Shown: piece after piece, positions 62,501-64,000 of the stretch
How positions within the stretch are numbered: position 1 is the stretch's first letter
How the letters are laid out: each line of letters opens with the position of its first letter
Translations under genes and position numbers: made by a program
Notes under the pieces: model-generated
What the model was told of the DNA's origin: nothing
What the model saw: only the letters and a program-made list of their open reading frames with translations
The model's database searches: none
NCBI RefSeq assembly: GCF_000160535.1
Contig: NZ_GG704780.1
Location: 260,878 to 324,877, forward strand
Direction of reading: 5' to 3'
DNA from: Hallella bergensis DSM 17361
GTDB taxonomy: Bacteria; Bacteroidota; Bacteroidia; Bacteroidales; Bacteroidaceae
Length of the DNA: 64,000 nt

Positions 62501-62802
62501 GTGGAACGTCCAAATACCTCAAGGACAACGGTGTGGACAACACCATGGTTTATTGGCCTTCTGATGAAGGGAATGAACCTCAGGCTCTGACCCTGCTCCA
62601 CGAAAAGAAGATCGACATGGTAGTTAACATACCGAAGGATTTGACTACTCACGAATTGACCAACGGTTACAAGATTCGGCGTGCAGCCATAGACCTTAAT
62701 GTGCCACTGATAACCAACAGTCGCTTGGCCGGTGCCTTTATCACAGCCTTCTGTACTTTGAAACCCGAAGACATTGATATCAAAGCCTGGAGCGAATATT
62801 AA
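59578..62802 (+). CDS. carB: Carbamoyl-phosphate synthase large subunit
   Basis: 1074 residues. Two ATP-grasp synthetase halves: the first about 1-400 ([22 protein letters not shown]; ATP-grasp about 120-320) and the second about 555-935 ([35 protein letters not shown]). An oligomerisation region lies between, and a C-terminal methylglyoxal-synthase-like regulatory domain at about 935-1074 ([18 protein letters not shown]). Makes carbamoyl phosphate from bicarbonate, ATP and CarA-derived ammonia. Full length; a terminator follows. Confidence 0.97.
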   Translation: [1074 protein letters not shown]

Positions 62803-62828
62803 TTTCAGGGAAAGGAATTGTTGAGATA

Positions 62829-62865
62829 TGAGCCCCGGAAGTCTTTGTCTGACTTTTGGGGCTCA
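62829..62865 (+). terminator. Terminator of carAB
   Basis: TGAGCCCC/GGGGCTCA (8 bp) enclosing AAGTC/GACTT (5 bp), 26 bases after the carB stop. The trailing T-tract is weak (aattgctttg). Confidence 0.75.
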
Positions 62866-62932
62866 ATTGCTTTGATGGAAAAGTAAAACGATGATGTTCT
62901 GACCATCAAATTGATTAATTCTTATGGTAAAT

Positions 62933-62964
62933 GTTGGATTACTTGAACGAAAGCGTTAACTTTG
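62933..62964 (+). promoter_or_regulatory. Promoter of the metalloprotease lipoprotein gene
   Basis: GTTG (62933-62936), a 20-base spacer, TAACTTTG (62957-62964), 66 bases before the ATG at 63031. Confidence 0.7.
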
Positions 62965-63030
62965 CCATGAACACTGAAATGATAGACGGGAGAATAAGAA
63001 GTAGGCACAATCCCTTATAAATACAGGAGA

Positions 63031-64000
63031 ATGAATAAACCTTATATATATATATTGCTTTTGACATCGTTGTTGTTAGCATCATGCGGTGGTGACGACG
63101 GACTTGACTCCCCCAAGCACGCCTCATCCACCGCTCAAGGACAAGAAGAGATGGCCGAAGTCATAGACAGTACATACGAATATCAACTTCCCATCATCTT
63201 CCATGTGTTCTATCAAGACAAAGACAACGCCAGTCAATATATACCGGCTGCACGCCTGAAGAATCTCCTGAGCTATGTCAATCAGATTTACCAAGGGGGA
63301 ATCTACGGTGAAAGTGCCAATACGCACATTCGTTTTGAATTGGCAAAAAGGGATGAGAGTGGTCGGACCCTGCCTGTACCCGGAGTGGATTATGTCTATT
63401 ATTCCGGTGAATACCCTATCGACGAGGTCACGTTCATGTCTTCAAAAGACCATACGAAGTACATCTGGGATCCCAACAAATACATTAATGTGATGTTTTA
63501 TCCCTTTAAGAAAAAGGATAGCGGTGAGGTGTTGGGCATCTCACACATGCCTTTTACGGTGAAGGGGGACAAGAAACTTGAAGGCTTAGAGGAAATAGAA
63601 GATCGATACATTAGCAAAAAACAGTTGGGCTTTCCATTGTGTTCTTCCATCAACAGCATTTACGCAGGACAGTCCCCCTCCGGAGAATACTATCAGTCCA
63701 ACCGCTACACAGCCATCGGTCATCAAACCAAATCGATTGTTGCATCCGACGTTGTCGTGACGCTCGCTCACGAATTGGGGCATTACCTGGGGTTGTTTCA
63801 CATATTTACGGAAAATATTCGCAACACCCATGATGCCGACATCTTCAATTTTGCAGACTCTTGTGCCGATACGGATTACTGTAATGACACACCCTCGTAT
63901 AACCGAAGTGAATACAACGCCTATCTCGACCATTATCTTGCAACCACCCAGCCGGAAATGCTGGATGTGTGGGATGTCCTGAAGCGTTCTGCCTGTGATG
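63031..64000 (+). CDS. Metzincin-type zinc metalloprotease lipoprotein, 3' end outside the window
   Basis: Frame open to the last base, 323 codons visible. Lipoprotein signal MNKPYIYILLLTSLLLASC (Cys18 follows LAS), then a Gly/Asp-rich linker. The catalytic zinc motif HELGHYLGLFH (His247, Glu248, His251, His257) is the HExxHxxGxxH of metzincins, and Cys pairs (DSCADTDYC) follow it, as in pappalysin-like/BF0631-type Bacteroidetes zinc metalloproteinase lipoproteins. The Met-turn would lie beyond the window. Likely a surface or periplasmic protease. The start follows an aggaga stretch. Confidence 0.9.
   Translation, partial: MNKPYIYILLLTSLLLASCGGDDGLDSPKHASSTAQGQEEMAEVIDSTYEYQLPIIFHVFYQDKDNASQYIPAARLKNLLSYVNQIYQGGIYGESANTHIRFELAKRDESGRTLPVPGVDYVYYSGEYPIDEVTFMSSKDHTKYIWDPNKYINVMFYPFKKKDSGEVLGISHMPFTVKGDKKLEGLEEIEDRYISKKQLGFPLCSSINSIYAGQSPSGEYYQSNRYTAIGHQTKSIVASDVVVTLAHELGHYLGLFHIFTENIRNTHDADIFNFADSCADTDYCNDTPSYNRSEYNAYLDHYLATTQPEMLDVWDVLKRSACD

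Noticed and set aside
1..64000. CRISPR array or prophage
   Set aside because: No regularly spaced direct repeats and no phage structural, integrase or portal-type genes were seen; the only mobile-element trace is the orphan OrfA-like gene.

Overview
The window is chromosomal DNA from a Bacteroidales bacterium, most probably a Prevotella-type member of the Prevotellaceae. This placement is inferred from gene content and signals and was not tested by a database search. Many starts carry the Bacteroidetes sigma-ABfr -7 box TAnnTTTG, mostly TATCTTTG or TAATTTTG, and recognisable Shine-Dalgarno sequences are rare. Bacteroidetes-restricted families are common: DUF4296, DUF4738, DUF4835, DUF4861, DUF3127, the lipoprotein TamL, and an HU-CCDC81/SPOR protein. 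The glycine dehydrogenase is split into two subunits and the fructose-bisphosphatase is class III. The window starts inside ileS and ends inside a metzincin lipoprotein gene.

Layout. 1-7262 (+): ileS (5' truncated), a cysteine-free DksA/TraR-like regulator, lspA, a DUF4296 lipoprotein and a family C69 dipeptidase. 7263-7960: a gene-poor stretch, then tRNA-Cys(GCA) on the minus strand with a textbook promoter and terminator. 8059-10903 (-): a SpoU/TrmH-type RNA methyltransferase, a polytopic membrane protein and bifunctional hisB, divergent from tamL (+). 13306-18835 (-): the complete glycine cleavage operon gcvT-gcvH-gcvPA-gcvPB-lpdA. 19082-24151 (-): the threonine operon thrA - alkaline-phosphatase-superfamily kinase candidate - thrC, in which the second gene takes the place of thrB. 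24227-28504 is an accessory stretch: about 1 kb of AT-rich DNA with a dispersed repeat, a lipoprotein, an orphan IS3-like OrfA, and a Y-family polymerase paired with a YolD-like partner. 28555-32989: a YhcC-type radical SAM protein, dipeptidyl peptidase IV and a DUF4861 protein.

33036-35209 (-) is a four-gene operon: a small exported protein, an HprK-like P-loop kinase, an S24/S26 signal-peptidase-like protease and a PqqD-like protein. I regard it as the best candidate for an undescribed system. 35337-41643 (-): dnaN, a DnaQ-like exonuclease, a DUF4835 protein, recN and a TPR pseudoprotease. 41824-42234 (+): a DUF3127 OB-fold protein ending in an SSB-type tip. 42716-54123 (-) is a very long co-directional run: purU-hisH-hisA-hisF-hisIE, ftsE, lysC-lysA, two glycosyltransferase-like genes and class III fbp. 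54332-57290 (-): an HU/SPOR protein, an FHA protein and a DUF4738 lipoprotein. 57517-64000 (+): a solitary Wza-like export lipoprotein, carA-carB, and the truncated metalloprotease lipoprotein.

Together the genes serve mainly amino-acid metabolism (the aspartate family through two aspartokinases, histidine, glycine cleavage), one-carbon and pyrimidine precursor supply, DNA replication and repair, and cell-envelope proteins. Four of the larger gene-free gaps (7.5, 24.5, 42.5 and 56.2 kb) contain degenerate copies of what looks like one dispersed repeat family.
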